A stretch of DNA of 64,000 nt from Microglena sp. YARC (Eukaryota > Chlorophyta > Chlorophyceae > Chlamydomonadales > Chlamydomonadaceae), in assembly GCA_022414725.1 (NCBI GenBank), contig JAJSRW010001822.1, positions 1 through 64,000 of the forward strand. The letters run 5' to 3'. Shown piece by piece: positions 13,141-26,632 of the stretch (position 1 is its first letter; the number at the start of each line of letters is the position of its first letter). Below the pieces are notes generated by a model. The model did not search any database. It was not told where the DNA came from and saw only the letters and a program-made list of their open reading frames with translations. Both the position numbers and the translations under genes were made by a program.

Positions 13141-13192
13141 AGGTTAATGTGGGTTTAACTGGTTTTTCATTTAAGTATAATTGGTTACAGCC
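13141..13192 (+). repeat. 52-bp deletion variant of the satellite unit
   Basis: This unit lacks 8 bp of the consensus (unit positions 25-32, GACAGCCG), so GGTT joins directly to TTTCATTT. The loss removes the 3' part of TTGACA and the single CpG of the unit. It is the only length variant I can find among 697 core units, and it shifts the phase of all later copies by 8 bp. Being unique within the core, it is a useful anchor for testing the assembly of the array. Confidence 0.97.
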
Positions 13193-16100
13193 AGGTTAAT
13201 GTGGGTTTAACTGGTTGACAGCCGTTTCATTTAAGTATAATTGGTTACAGCCAGGTTAATGTGGGTTTAACTGGTTGACAGCCGTTTCATTTAAGTATAA
13301 TTGGTTACAGCCAGGTTAATGTGGGTTTAACTGGTTGACAGCCGTTTCATTTAAGTATAATTGGTTACAGCCAGGTTAATGTGGGTTTAACTGGTTGACA
13401 GCCGTTTCATTTAAGTATAATTGGTTACAGCCAGGTTAATGTGGGTTTAACTGGTTGACAGCCGTTTCATTTAAGTATAATTGGTTACAGCCAGGTTAAT
13501 GTGGGTTTAACTGGTTGACAGCCGTTTCATTTAAGTATAATTGGTTACAGCCAGGTTAATGTGGGTTTAACTGGTTGACAGCCGTTTCATTTAAGTATAA
13601 TTGGTTACAGCCAGGTTAATGTGGGTTTAACTGGTTGACAGCCGTTTCATTTAAGTATAATTGGTTACAGCCAGGTTAATGTGGGTTTAACTGGTTGACA
13701 GCCGTTTCATTTAAGTATAATTGGTTACAGCCAGGTTAATGTGGGTTTAACTGGTTGACAGCCGTTTCATTTAAGTATAATTGGTTACAGCCAGGTTAAT
13801 GTGGGTTTAACTGGTTGACAGCCGTTTCATTTAAGTATAATTGGTTACAGCCAGGTTAATGTGGGTTTAACTGGTTGACAGCCGTTTCATTTAAGTATAA
13901 TTGGTTACAGCCAGGTTAATGTGGGTTTAACTGGTTGACAGCCGTTTCATTTAAGTATAATTGGTTACAGCCAGGTTAATGTGGGTTTAACTGGTTGACA
14001 GCCGTTTCATTTAAGTATAATTGGTTACAGCCAGGTTAATGTGGGTTTAACTGGTTGACAGCCGTTTCATTTAAGTATAATTGGTTACAGCCAGGTTAAT
14101 GTGGGTTTAACTGGTTGACAGCCGTTTCATTTAAGTATAATTGGTTACAGCCAGGTTAATGTGGGTTTAACTGGTTGACAGCCGTTTCATTTAAGTATAA
14201 TTGGTTACAGCCAGGTTAATGTGGGTTTAACTGGTTGACAGCCGTTTCATTTAAGTATAATTGGTTACAGCCAGGTTAATGTGGGTTTAACTGGTTGACA
14301 GCCGTTTCATTTAAGTATAATTGGTTACAGCCAGGTTAATGTGGGTTTAACTGGTTGACAGCCGTTTCATTTAAGTATAATTGGTTACAGCCAGGTTAAT
14401 GTGGGTTTAACTGGTTGACAGCCGTTTCATTTAAGTATAATTGGTTACAGCCAGGTTAATGTGGGTTTAACTGGTTGACAGCCGTTTCATTTAAGTATAA
14501 TTGGTTACAGCCAGGTTAATGTGGGTTTAACTGGTTGACAGCCGTTTCATTTAAGTATAATTGGTTACAGCCAGGTTAATGTGGGTTTAACTGGTTGACA
14601 GCCGTTTCATTTAAGTATAATTGGTTACAGCCAGGTTAATGTGGGTTTAACTGGTTGACAGCCGTTTCATTTAAGTATAATTGGTTACAGCCAGGTTAAT
14701 GTGGGTTTAACTGGTTGACAGCCGTTTCATTTAAGTATAATTGGTTACAGCCAGGTTAATGTGGGTTTAACTGGTTGACAGCCGTTTCATTTAAGTATAA
14801 TTGGTTACAGCCAGGTTAATGTGGGTTTAACTGGTTGACAGCCGTTTCATTTAAGTATAATTGGTTACAGCCAGGTTAATGTGGGTTTAACTGGTTGACA
14901 GCCGTTTCATTTAAGTATAATTGGTTACAGCCAGGTTAATGTGGGTTTAACTGGTTGACAGCCGTTTCATTTAAGTATAATTGGTTACAGCCAGGTTAAT
15001 GTGGGTTTAACTGGTTGACAGCCGTTTCATTTAAGTATAATTGGTTACAGCCAGGTTAATGTGGGTTTAACTGGTTGACAGCCGTTTCATTTAAGTATAA
15101 TTGGTTACAGCCAGGTTAATGTGGGTTTAACTGGTTGACAGCCGTTTCATTTAAGTATAATTGGTTACAGCCAGGTTAATGTGGGTTTAACTGGTTGACA
15201 GCCGTTTCATTTAAGTATAATTGGTTACAGCCAGGTTAATGTGGGTTTAACTGGTTGACAGCCGTTTCATTTAAGTATAATTGGTTACAGCCAGGTTAAT
15301 GTGGGTTTAACTGGTTGACAGCCGTTTCATTTAAGTATAATTGGTTACAGCCAGGTTAATGTGGGTTTAACTGGTTGACAGCCGTTTCATTTAAGTATAA
15401 TTGGTTACAGCCAGGTTAATGTGGGTTTAACTGGTTGACAGCCGTTTCATTTAAGTATAATTGGTTACAGCCAGGTTAATGTGGGTTTAACTGGTTGACA
15501 GCCGTTTCATTTAAGTATAATTGGTTACAGCCAGGTTAATGTGGGTTTAACTGGTTGACAGCCGTTTCATTTAAGTATAATTGGTTACAGCCAGGTTAAT
15601 GTGGGTTTAACTGGTTGACAGCCGTTTCATTTAAGTATAATTGGTTACAGCCAGGTTAATGTGGGTTTAACTGGTTGACAGCCGTTTCATTTAAGTATAA
15701 TTGGTTACAGCCAGGTTAATGTGGGTTTAACTGGTTGACAGCCGTTTCATTTAAGTATAATTGGTTACAGCCAGGTTAATGTGGGTTTAACTGGTTGACA
15801 GCCGTTTCATTTAAGTATAATTGGTTACAGCCAGGTTAATGTGGGTTTAACTGGTTGACAGCCGTTTCATTTAAGTATAATTGGTTACAGCCAGGTTAAT
15901 GTGGGTTTAACTGGTTGACAGCCGTTTCATTTAAGTATAATTGGTTACAGCCAGGTTAATGTGGGTTTAACTGGTTGACAGCCGTTTCATTTAAGTATAA
16001 TTGGTTACAGCCAGGTTAATGTGGGTTTAACTGGTTGACAGCCGTTTCATTTAAGTATAATTGGTTACAGCCAGGTTAATGTGGGTTTAACTGGTTGACA

Positions 16101-19100
16101 GCCGTTTCATTTAAGTATAATTGGTTACAGCCAGGTTAATGTGGGTTTAACTGGTTGACAGCCGTTTCATTTAAGTATAATTGGTTACAGCCAGGTTAAT
16201 GTGGGTTTAACTGGTTGACAGCCGTTTCATTTAAGTATAATTGGTTACAGCCAGGTTAATGTGGGTTTAACTGGTTGACAGCCGTTTCATTTAAGTATAA
16301 TTGGTTACAGCCAGGTTAATGTGGGTTTAACTGGTTGACAGCCGTTTCATTTAAGTATAATTGGTTACAGCCAGGTTAATGTGGGTTTAACTGGTTGACA
16401 GCCGTTTCATTTAAGTATAATTGGTTACAGCCAGGTTAATGTGGGTTTAACTGGTTGACAGCCGTTTCATTTAAGTATAATTGGTTACAGCCAGGTTAAT
16501 GTGGGTTTAACTGGTTGACAGCCGTTTCATTTAAGTATAATTGGTTACAGCCAGGTTAATGTGGGTTTAACTGGTTGACAGCCGTTTCATTTAAGTATAA
16601 TTGGTTACAGCCAGGTTAATGTGGGTTTAACTGGTTGACAGCCGTTTCATTTAAGTATAATTGGTTACAGCCAGGTTAATGTGGGTTTAACTGGTTGACA
16701 GCCGTTTCATTTAAGTATAATTGGTTACAGCCAGGTTAATGTGGGTTTAACTGGTTGACAGCCGTTTCATTTAAGTATAATTGGTTACAGCCAGGTTAAT
16801 GTGGGTTTAACTGGTTGACAGCCGTTTCATTTAAGTATAATTGGTTACAGCCAGGTTAATGTGGGTTTAACTGGTTGACAGCCGTTTCATTTAAGTATAA
16901 TTGGTTACAGCCAGGTTAATGTGGGTTTAACTGGTTGACAGCCGTTTCATTTAAGTATAATTGGTTACAGCCAGGTTAATGTGGGTTTAACTGGTTGACA
17001 GCCGTTTCATTTAAGTATAATTGGTTACAGCCAGGTTAATGTGGGTTTAACTGGTTGACAGCCGTTTCATTTAAGTATAATTGGTTACAGCCAGGTTAAT
17101 GTGGGTTTAACTGGTTGACAGCCGTTTCATTTAAGTATAATTGGTTACAGCCAGGTTAATGTGGGTTTAACTGGTTGACAGCCGTTTCATTTAAGTATAA
17201 TTGGTTACAGCCAGGTTAATGTGGGTTTAACTGGTTGACAGCCGTTTCATTTAAGTATAATTGGTTACAGCCAGGTTAATGTGGGTTTAACTGGTTGACA
17301 GCCGTTTCATTTAAGTATAATTGGTTACAGCCAGGTTAATGTGGGTTTAACTGGTTGACAGCCGTTTCATTTAAGTATAATTGGTTACAGCCAGGTTAAT
17401 GTGGGTTTAACTGGTTGACAGCCGTTTCATTTAAGTATAATTGGTTACAGCCAGGTTAATGTGGGTTTAACTGGTTGACAGCCGTTTCATTTAAGTATAA
17501 TTGGTTACAGCCAGGTTAATGTGGGTTTAACTGGTTGACAGCCGTTTCATTTAAGTATAATTGGTTACAGCCAGGTTAATGTGGGTTTAACTGGTTGACA
17601 GCCGTTTCATTTAAGTATAATTGGTTACAGCCAGGTTAATGTGGGTTTAACTGGTTGACAGCCGTTTCATTTAAGTATAATTGGTTACAGCCAGGTTAAT
17701 GTGGGTTTAACTGGTTGACAGCCGTTTCATTTAAGTATAATTGGTTACAGCCAGGTTAATGTGGGTTTAACTGGTTGACAGCCGTTTCATTTAAGTATAA
17801 TTGGTTACAGCCAGGTTAATGTGGGTTTAACTGGTTGACAGCCGTTTCATTTAAGTATAATTGGTTACAGCCAGGTTAATGTGGGTTTAACTGGTTGACA
17901 GCCGTTTCATTTAAGTATAATTGGTTACAGCCAGGTTAATGTGGGTTTAACTGGTTGACAGCCGTTTCATTTAAGTATAATTGGTTACAGCCAGGTTAAT
18001 GTGGGTTTAACTGGTTGACAGCCGTTTCATTTAAGTATAATTGGTTACAGCCAGGTTAATGTGGGTTTAACTGGTTGACAGCCGTTTCATTTAAGTATAA
18101 TTGGTTACAGCCAGGTTAATGTGGGTTTAACTGGTTGACAGCCGTTTCATTTAAGTATAATTGGTTACAGCCAGGTTAATGTGGGTTTAACTGGTTGACA
18201 GCCGTTTCATTTAAGTATAATTGGTTACAGCCAGGTTAATGTGGGTTTAACTGGTTGACAGCCGTTTCATTTAAGTATAATTGGTTACAGCCAGGTTAAT
18301 GTGGGTTTAACTGGTTGACAGCCGTTTCATTTAAGTATAATTGGTTACAGCCAGGTTAATGTGGGTTTAACTGGTTGACAGCCGTTTCATTTAAGTATAA
18401 TTGGTTACAGCCAGGTTAATGTGGGTTTAACTGGTTGACAGCCGTTTCATTTAAGTATAATTGGTTACAGCCAGGTTAATGTGGGTTTAACTGGTTGACA
18501 GCCGTTTCATTTAAGTATAATTGGTTACAGCCAGGTTAATGTGGGTTTAACTGGTTGACAGCCGTTTCATTTAAGTATAATTGGTTACAGCCAGGTTAAT
18601 GTGGGTTTAACTGGTTGACAGCCGTTTCATTTAAGTATAATTGGTTACAGCCAGGTTAATGTGGGTTTAACTGGTTGACAGCCGTTTCATTTAAGTATAA
18701 TTGGTTACAGCCAGGTTAATGTGGGTTTAACTGGTTGACAGCCGTTTCATTTAAGTATAATTGGTTACAGCCAGGTTAATGTGGGTTTAACTGGTTGACA
18801 GCCGTTTCATTTAAGTATAATTGGTTACAGCCAGGTTAATGTGGGTTTAACTGGTTGACAGCCGTTTCATTTAAGTATAATTGGTTACAGCCAGGTTAAT
18901 GTGGGTTTAACTGGTTGACAGCCGTTTCATTTAAGTATAATTGGTTACAGCCAGGTTAATGTGGGTTTAACTGGTTGACAGCCGTTTCATTTAAGTATAA
19001 TTGGTTACAGCCAGGTTAATGTGGGTTTAACTGGTTGACAGCCGTTTCATTTAAGTATAATTGGTTACAGCCAGGTTAATGTGGGTTTAACTGGTTGACA

Positions 19101-22100
19101 GCCGTTTCATTTAAGTATAATTGGTTACAGCCAGGTTAATGTGGGTTTAACTGGTTGACAGCCGTTTCATTTAAGTATAATTGGTTACAGCCAGGTTAAT
19201 GTGGGTTTAACTGGTTGACAGCCGTTTCATTTAAGTATAATTGGTTACAGCCAGGTTAATGTGGGTTTAACTGGTTGACAGCCGTTTCATTTAAGTATAA
19301 TTGGTTACAGCCAGGTTAATGTGGGTTTAACTGGTTGACAGCCGTTTCATTTAAGTATAATTGGTTACAGCCAGGTTAATGTGGGTTTAACTGGTTGACA
19401 GCCGTTTCATTTAAGTATAATTGGTTACAGCCAGGTTAATGTGGGTTTAACTGGTTGACAGCCGTTTCATTTAAGTATAATTGGTTACAGCCAGGTTAAT
19501 GTGGGTTTAACTGGTTGACAGCCGTTTCATTTAAGTATAATTGGTTACAGCCAGGTTAATGTGGGTTTAACTGGTTGACAGCCGTTTCATTTAAGTATAA
19601 TTGGTTACAGCCAGGTTAATGTGGGTTTAACTGGTTGACAGCCGTTTCATTTAAGTATAATTGGTTACAGCCAGGTTAATGTGGGTTTAACTGGTTGACA
19701 GCCGTTTCATTTAAGTATAATTGGTTACAGCCAGGTTAATGTGGGTTTAACTGGTTGACAGCCGTTTCATTTAAGTATAATTGGTTACAGCCAGGTTAAT
19801 GTGGGTTTAACTGGTTGACAGCCGTTTCATTTAAGTATAATTGGTTACAGCCAGGTTAATGTGGGTTTAACTGGTTGACAGCCGTTTCATTTAAGTATAA
19901 TTGGTTACAGCCAGGTTAATGTGGGTTTAACTGGTTGACAGCCGTTTCATTTAAGTATAATTGGTTACAGCCAGGTTAATGTGGGTTTAACTGGTTGACA
20001 GCCGTTTCATTTAAGTATAATTGGTTACAGCCAGGTTAATGTGGGTTTAACTGGTTGACAGCCGTTTCATTTAAGTATAATTGGTTACAGCCAGGTTAAT
20101 GTGGGTTTAACTGGTTGACAGCCGTTTCATTTAAGTATAATTGGTTACAGCCAGGTTAATGTGGGTTTAACTGGTTGACAGCCGTTTCATTTAAGTATAA
20201 TTGGTTACAGCCAGGTTAATGTGGGTTTAACTGGTTGACAGCCGTTTCATTTAAGTATAATTGGTTACAGCCAGGTTAATGTGGGTTTAACTGGTTGACA
20301 GCCGTTTCATTTAAGTATAATTGGTTACAGCCAGGTTAATGTGGGTTTAACTGGTTGACAGCCGTTTCATTTAAGTATAATTGGTTACAGCCAGGTTAAT
20401 GTGGGTTTAACTGGTTGACAGCCGTTTCATTTAAGTATAATTGGTTACAGCCAGGTTAATGTGGGTTTAACTGGTTGACAGCCGTTTCATTTAAGTATAA
20501 TTGGTTACAGCCAGGTTAATGTGGGTTTAACTGGTTGACAGCCGTTTCATTTAAGTATAATTGGTTACAGCCAGGTTAATGTGGGTTTAACTGGTTGACA
20601 GCCGTTTCATTTAAGTATAATTGGTTACAGCCAGGTTAATGTGGGTTTAACTGGTTGACAGCCGTTTCATTTAAGTATAATTGGTTACAGCCAGGTTAAT
20701 GTGGGTTTAACTGGTTGACAGCCGTTTCATTTAAGTATAATTGGTTACAGCCAGGTTAATGTGGGTTTAACTGGTTGACAGCCGTTTCATTTAAGTATAA
20801 TTGGTTACAGCCAGGTTAATGTGGGTTTAACTGGTTGACAGCCGTTTCATTTAAGTATAATTGGTTACAGCCAGGTTAATGTGGGTTTAACTGGTTGACA
20901 GCCGTTTCATTTAAGTATAATTGGTTACAGCCAGGTTAATGTGGGTTTAACTGGTTGACAGCCGTTTCATTTAAGTATAATTGGTTACAGCCAGGTTAAT
21001 GTGGGTTTAACTGGTTGACAGCCGTTTCATTTAAGTATAATTGGTTACAGCCAGGTTAATGTGGGTTTAACTGGTTGACAGCCGTTTCATTTAAGTATAA
21101 TTGGTTACAGCCAGGTTAATGTGGGTTTAACTGGTTGACAGCCGTTTCATTTAAGTATAATTGGTTACAGCCAGGTTAATGTGGGTTTAACTGGTTGACA
21201 GCCGTTTCATTTAAGTATAATTGGTTACAGCCAGGTTAATGTGGGTTTAACTGGTTGACAGCCGTTTCATTTAAGTATAATTGGTTACAGCCAGGTTAAT
21301 GTGGGTTTAACTGGTTGACAGCCGTTTCATTTAAGTATAATTGGTTACAGCCAGGTTAATGTGGGTTTAACTGGTTGACAGCCGTTTCATTTAAGTATAA
21401 TTGGTTACAGCCAGGTTAATGTGGGTTTAACTGGTTGACAGCCGTTTCATTTAAGTATAATTGGTTACAGCCAGGTTAATGTGGGTTTAACTGGTTGACA
21501 GCCGTTTCATTTAAGTATAATTGGTTACAGCCAGGTTAATGTGGGTTTAACTGGTTGACAGCCGTTTCATTTAAGTATAATTGGTTACAGCCAGGTTAAT
21601 GTGGGTTTAACTGGTTGACAGCCGTTTCATTTAAGTATAATTGGTTACAGCCAGGTTAATGTGGGTTTAACTGGTTGACAGCCGTTTCATTTAAGTATAA
21701 TTGGTTACAGCCAGGTTAATGTGGGTTTAACTGGTTGACAGCCGTTTCATTTAAGTATAATTGGTTACAGCCAGGTTAATGTGGGTTTAACTGGTTGACA
21801 GCCGTTTCATTTAAGTATAATTGGTTACAGCCAGGTTAATGTGGGTTTAACTGGTTGACAGCCGTTTCATTTAAGTATAATTGGTTACAGCCAGGTTAAT
21901 GTGGGTTTAACTGGTTGACAGCCGTTTCATTTAAGTATAATTGGTTACAGCCAGGTTAATGTGGGTTTAACTGGTTGACAGCCGTTTCATTTAAGTATAA
22001 TTGGTTACAGCCAGGTTAATGTGGGTTTAACTGGTTGACAGCCGTTTCATTTAAGTATAATTGGTTACAGCCAGGTTAATGTGGGTTTAACTGGTTGACA

Positions 22101-25100
22101 GCCGTTTCATTTAAGTATAATTGGTTACAGCCAGGTTAATGTGGGTTTAACTGGTTGACAGCCGTTTCATTTAAGTATAATTGGTTACAGCCAGGTTAAT
22201 GTGGGTTTAACTGGTTGACAGCCGTTTCATTTAAGTATAATTGGTTACAGCCAGGTTAATGTGGGTTTAACTGGTTGACAGCCGTTTCATTTAAGTATAA
22301 TTGGTTACAGCCAGGTTAATGTGGGTTTAACTGGTTGACAGCCGTTTCATTTAAGTATAATTGGTTACAGCCAGGTTAATGTGGGTTTAACTGGTTGACA
22401 GCCGTTTCATTTAAGTATAATTGGTTACAGCCAGGTTAATGTGGGTTTAACTGGTTGACAGCCGTTTCATTTAAGTATAATTGGTTACAGCCAGGTTAAT
22501 GTGGGTTTAACTGGTTGACAGCCGTTTCATTTAAGTATAATTGGTTACAGCCAGGTTAATGTGGGTTTAACTGGTTGACAGCCGTTTCATTTAAGTATAA
22601 TTGGTTACAGCCAGGTTAATGTGGGTTTAACTGGTTGACAGCCGTTTCATTTAAGTATAATTGGTTACAGCCAGGTTAATGTGGGTTTAACTGGTTGACA
22701 GCCGTTTCATTTAAGTATAATTGGTTACAGCCAGGTTAATGTGGGTTTAACTGGTTGACAGCCGTTTCATTTAAGTATAATTGGTTACAGCCAGGTTAAT
22801 GTGGGTTTAACTGGTTGACAGCCGTTTCATTTAAGTATAATTGGTTACAGCCAGGTTAATGTGGGTTTAACTGGTTGACAGCCGTTTCATTTAAGTATAA
22901 TTGGTTACAGCCAGGTTAATGTGGGTTTAACTGGTTGACAGCCGTTTCATTTAAGTATAATTGGTTACAGCCAGGTTAATGTGGGTTTAACTGGTTGACA
23001 GCCGTTTCATTTAAGTATAATTGGTTACAGCCAGGTTAATGTGGGTTTAACTGGTTGACAGCCGTTTCATTTAAGTATAATTGGTTACAGCCAGGTTAAT
23101 GTGGGTTTAACTGGTTGACAGCCGTTTCATTTAAGTATAATTGGTTACAGCCAGGTTAATGTGGGTTTAACTGGTTGACAGCCGTTTCATTTAAGTATAA
23201 TTGGTTACAGCCAGGTTAATGTGGGTTTAACTGGTTGACAGCCGTTTCATTTAAGTATAATTGGTTACAGCCAGGTTAATGTGGGTTTAACTGGTTGACA
23301 GCCGTTTCATTTAAGTATAATTGGTTACAGCCAGGTTAATGTGGGTTTAACTGGTTGACAGCCGTTTCATTTAAGTATAATTGGTTACAGCCAGGTTAAT
23401 GTGGGTTTAACTGGTTGACAGCCGTTTCATTTAAGTATAATTGGTTACAGCCAGGTTAATGTGGGTTTAACTGGTTGACAGCCGTTTCATTTAAGTATAA
23501 TTGGTTACAGCCAGGTTAATGTGGGTTTAACTGGTTGACAGCCGTTTCATTTAAGTATAATTGGTTACAGCCAGGTTAATGTGGGTTTAACTGGTTGACA
23601 GCCGTTTCATTTAAGTATAATTGGTTACAGCCAGGTTAATGTGGGTTTAACTGGTTGACAGCCGTTTCATTTAAGTATAATTGGTTACAGCCAGGTTAAT
23701 GTGGGTTTAACTGGTTGACAGCCGTTTCATTTAAGTATAATTGGTTACAGCCAGGTTAATGTGGGTTTAACTGGTTGACAGCCGTTTCATTTAAGTATAA
23801 TTGGTTACAGCCAGGTTAATGTGGGTTTAACTGGTTGACAGCCGTTTCATTTAAGTATAATTGGTTACAGCCAGGTTAATGTGGGTTTAACTGGTTGACA
23901 GCCGTTTCATTTAAGTATAATTGGTTACAGCCAGGTTAATGTGGGTTTAACTGGTTGACAGCCGTTTCATTTAAGTATAATTGGTTACAGCCAGGTTAAT
24001 GTGGGTTTAACTGGTTGACAGCCGTTTCATTTAAGTATAATTGGTTACAGCCAGGTTAATGTGGGTTTAACTGGTTGACAGCCGTTTCATTTAAGTATAA
24101 TTGGTTACAGCCAGGTTAATGTGGGTTTAACTGGTTGACAGCCGTTTCATTTAAGTATAATTGGTTACAGCCAGGTTAATGTGGGTTTAACTGGTTGACA
24201 GCCGTTTCATTTAAGTATAATTGGTTACAGCCAGGTTAATGTGGGTTTAACTGGTTGACAGCCGTTTCATTTAAGTATAATTGGTTACAGCCAGGTTAAT
24301 GTGGGTTTAACTGGTTGACAGCCGTTTCATTTAAGTATAATTGGTTACAGCCAGGTTAATGTGGGTTTAACTGGTTGACAGCCGTTTCATTTAAGTATAA
24401 TTGGTTACAGCCAGGTTAATGTGGGTTTAACTGGTTGACAGCCGTTTCATTTAAGTATAATTGGTTACAGCCAGGTTAATGTGGGTTTAACTGGTTGACA
24501 GCCGTTTCATTTAAGTATAATTGGTTACAGCCAGGTTAATGTGGGTTTAACTGGTTGACAGCCGTTTCATTTAAGTATAATTGGTTACAGCCAGGTTAAT
24601 GTGGGTTTAACTGGTTGACAGCCGTTTCATTTAAGTATAATTGGTTACAGCCAGGTTAATGTGGGTTTAACTGGTTGACAGCCGTTTCATTTAAGTATAA
24701 TTGGTTACAGCCAGGTTAATGTGGGTTTAACTGGTTGACAGCCGTTTCATTTAAGTATAATTGGTTACAGCCAGGTTAATGTGGGTTTAACTGGTTGACA
24801 GCCGTTTCATTTAAGTATAATTGGTTACAGCCAGGTTAATGTGGGTTTAACTGGTTGACAGCCGTTTCATTTAAGTATAATTGGTTACAGCCAGGTTAAT
24901 GTGGGTTTAACTGGTTGACAGCCGTTTCATTTAAGTATAATTGGTTACAGCCAGGTTAATGTGGGTTTAACTGGTTGACAGCCGTTTCATTTAAGTATAA
25001 TTGGTTACAGCCAGGTTAATGTGGGTTTAACTGGTTGACAGCCGTTTCATTTAAGTATAATTGGTTACAGCCAGGTTAATGTGGGTTTAACTGGTTGACA

Positions 25101-26572
25101 GCCGTTTCATTTAAGTATAATTGGTTACAGCCAGGTTAATGTGGGTTTAACTGGTTGACAGCCGTTTCATTTAAGTATAATTGGTTACAGCCAGGTTAAT
25201 GTGGGTTTAACTGGTTGACAGCCGTTTCATTTAAGTATAATTGGTTACAGCCAGGTTAATGTGGGTTTAACTGGTTGACAGCCGTTTCATTTAAGTATAA
25301 TTGGTTACAGCCAGGTTAATGTGGGTTTAACTGGTTGACAGCCGTTTCATTTAAGTATAATTGGTTACAGCCAGGTTAATGTGGGTTTAACTGGTTGACA
25401 GCCGTTTCATTTAAGTATAATTGGTTACAGCCAGGTTAATGTGGGTTTAACTGGTTGACAGCCGTTTCATTTAAGTATAATTGGTTACAGCCAGGTTAAT
25501 GTGGGTTTAACTGGTTGACAGCCGTTTCATTTAAGTATAATTGGTTACAGCCAGGTTAATGTGGGTTTAACTGGTTGACAGCCGTTTCATTTAAGTATAA
25601 TTGGTTACAGCCAGGTTAATGTGGGTTTAACTGGTTGACAGCCGTTTCATTTAAGTATAATTGGTTACAGCCAGGTTAATGTGGGTTTAACTGGTTGACA
25701 GCCGTTTCATTTAAGTATAATTGGTTACAGCCAGGTTAATGTGGGTTTAACTGGTTGACAGCCGTTTCATTTAAGTATAATTGGTTACAGCCAGGTTAAT
25801 GTGGGTTTAACTGGTTGACAGCCGTTTCATTTAAGTATAATTGGTTACAGCCAGGTTAATGTGGGTTTAACTGGTTGACAGCCGTTTCATTTAAGTATAA
25901 TTGGTTACAGCCAGGTTAATGTGGGTTTAACTGGTTGACAGCCGTTTCATTTAAGTATAATTGGTTACAGCCAGGTTAATGTGGGTTTAACTGGTTGACA
26001 GCCGTTTCATTTAAGTATAATTGGTTACAGCCAGGTTAATGTGGGTTTAACTGGTTGACAGCCGTTTCATTTAAGTATAATTGGTTACAGCCAGGTTAAT
26101 GTGGGTTTAACTGGTTGACAGCCGTTTCATTTAAGTATAATTGGTTACAGCCAGGTTAATGTGGGTTTAACTGGTTGACAGCCGTTTCATTTAAGTATAA
26201 TTGGTTACAGCCAGGTTAATGTGGGTTTAACTGGTTGACAGCCGTTTCATTTAAGTATAATTGGTTACAGCCAGGTTAATGTGGGTTTAACTGGTTGACA
26301 GCCGTTTCATTTAAGTATAATTGGTTACAGCCAGGTTAATGTGGGTTTAACTGGTTGACAGCCGTTTCATTTAAGTATAATTGGTTACAGCCAGGTTAAT
26401 GTGGGTTTAACTGGTTGACAGCCGTTTCATTTAAGTATAATTGGTTACAGCCAGGTTAATGTGGGTTTAACTGGTTGACAGCCGTTTCATTTAAGTATAA
26501 TTGGTTACAGCCAGGTTAATGTGGGTTTAACTGGTTGACAGCCGTTTCATTTAAGTATAATTGGTTACAGCC

Positions 26573-26632
26573 AGGTTAATGTGGGTTTAACTGGTTGACA
26601 GCCGTTTGATTTAAGTATAATTGGTTACAGCC
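26573..26632 (+). repeat. Satellite unit with a single C-to-G substitution
   Basis: This unit differs from consensus only at 26608 (unit position 36), where TTTCATTT reads TTTGATTT. It is the only base substitution I see in the 41.8-kb core. The change does not touch the CpG or either promoter-like hexamer. It is the second of just two internal markers in the core. Confidence 0.95.
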
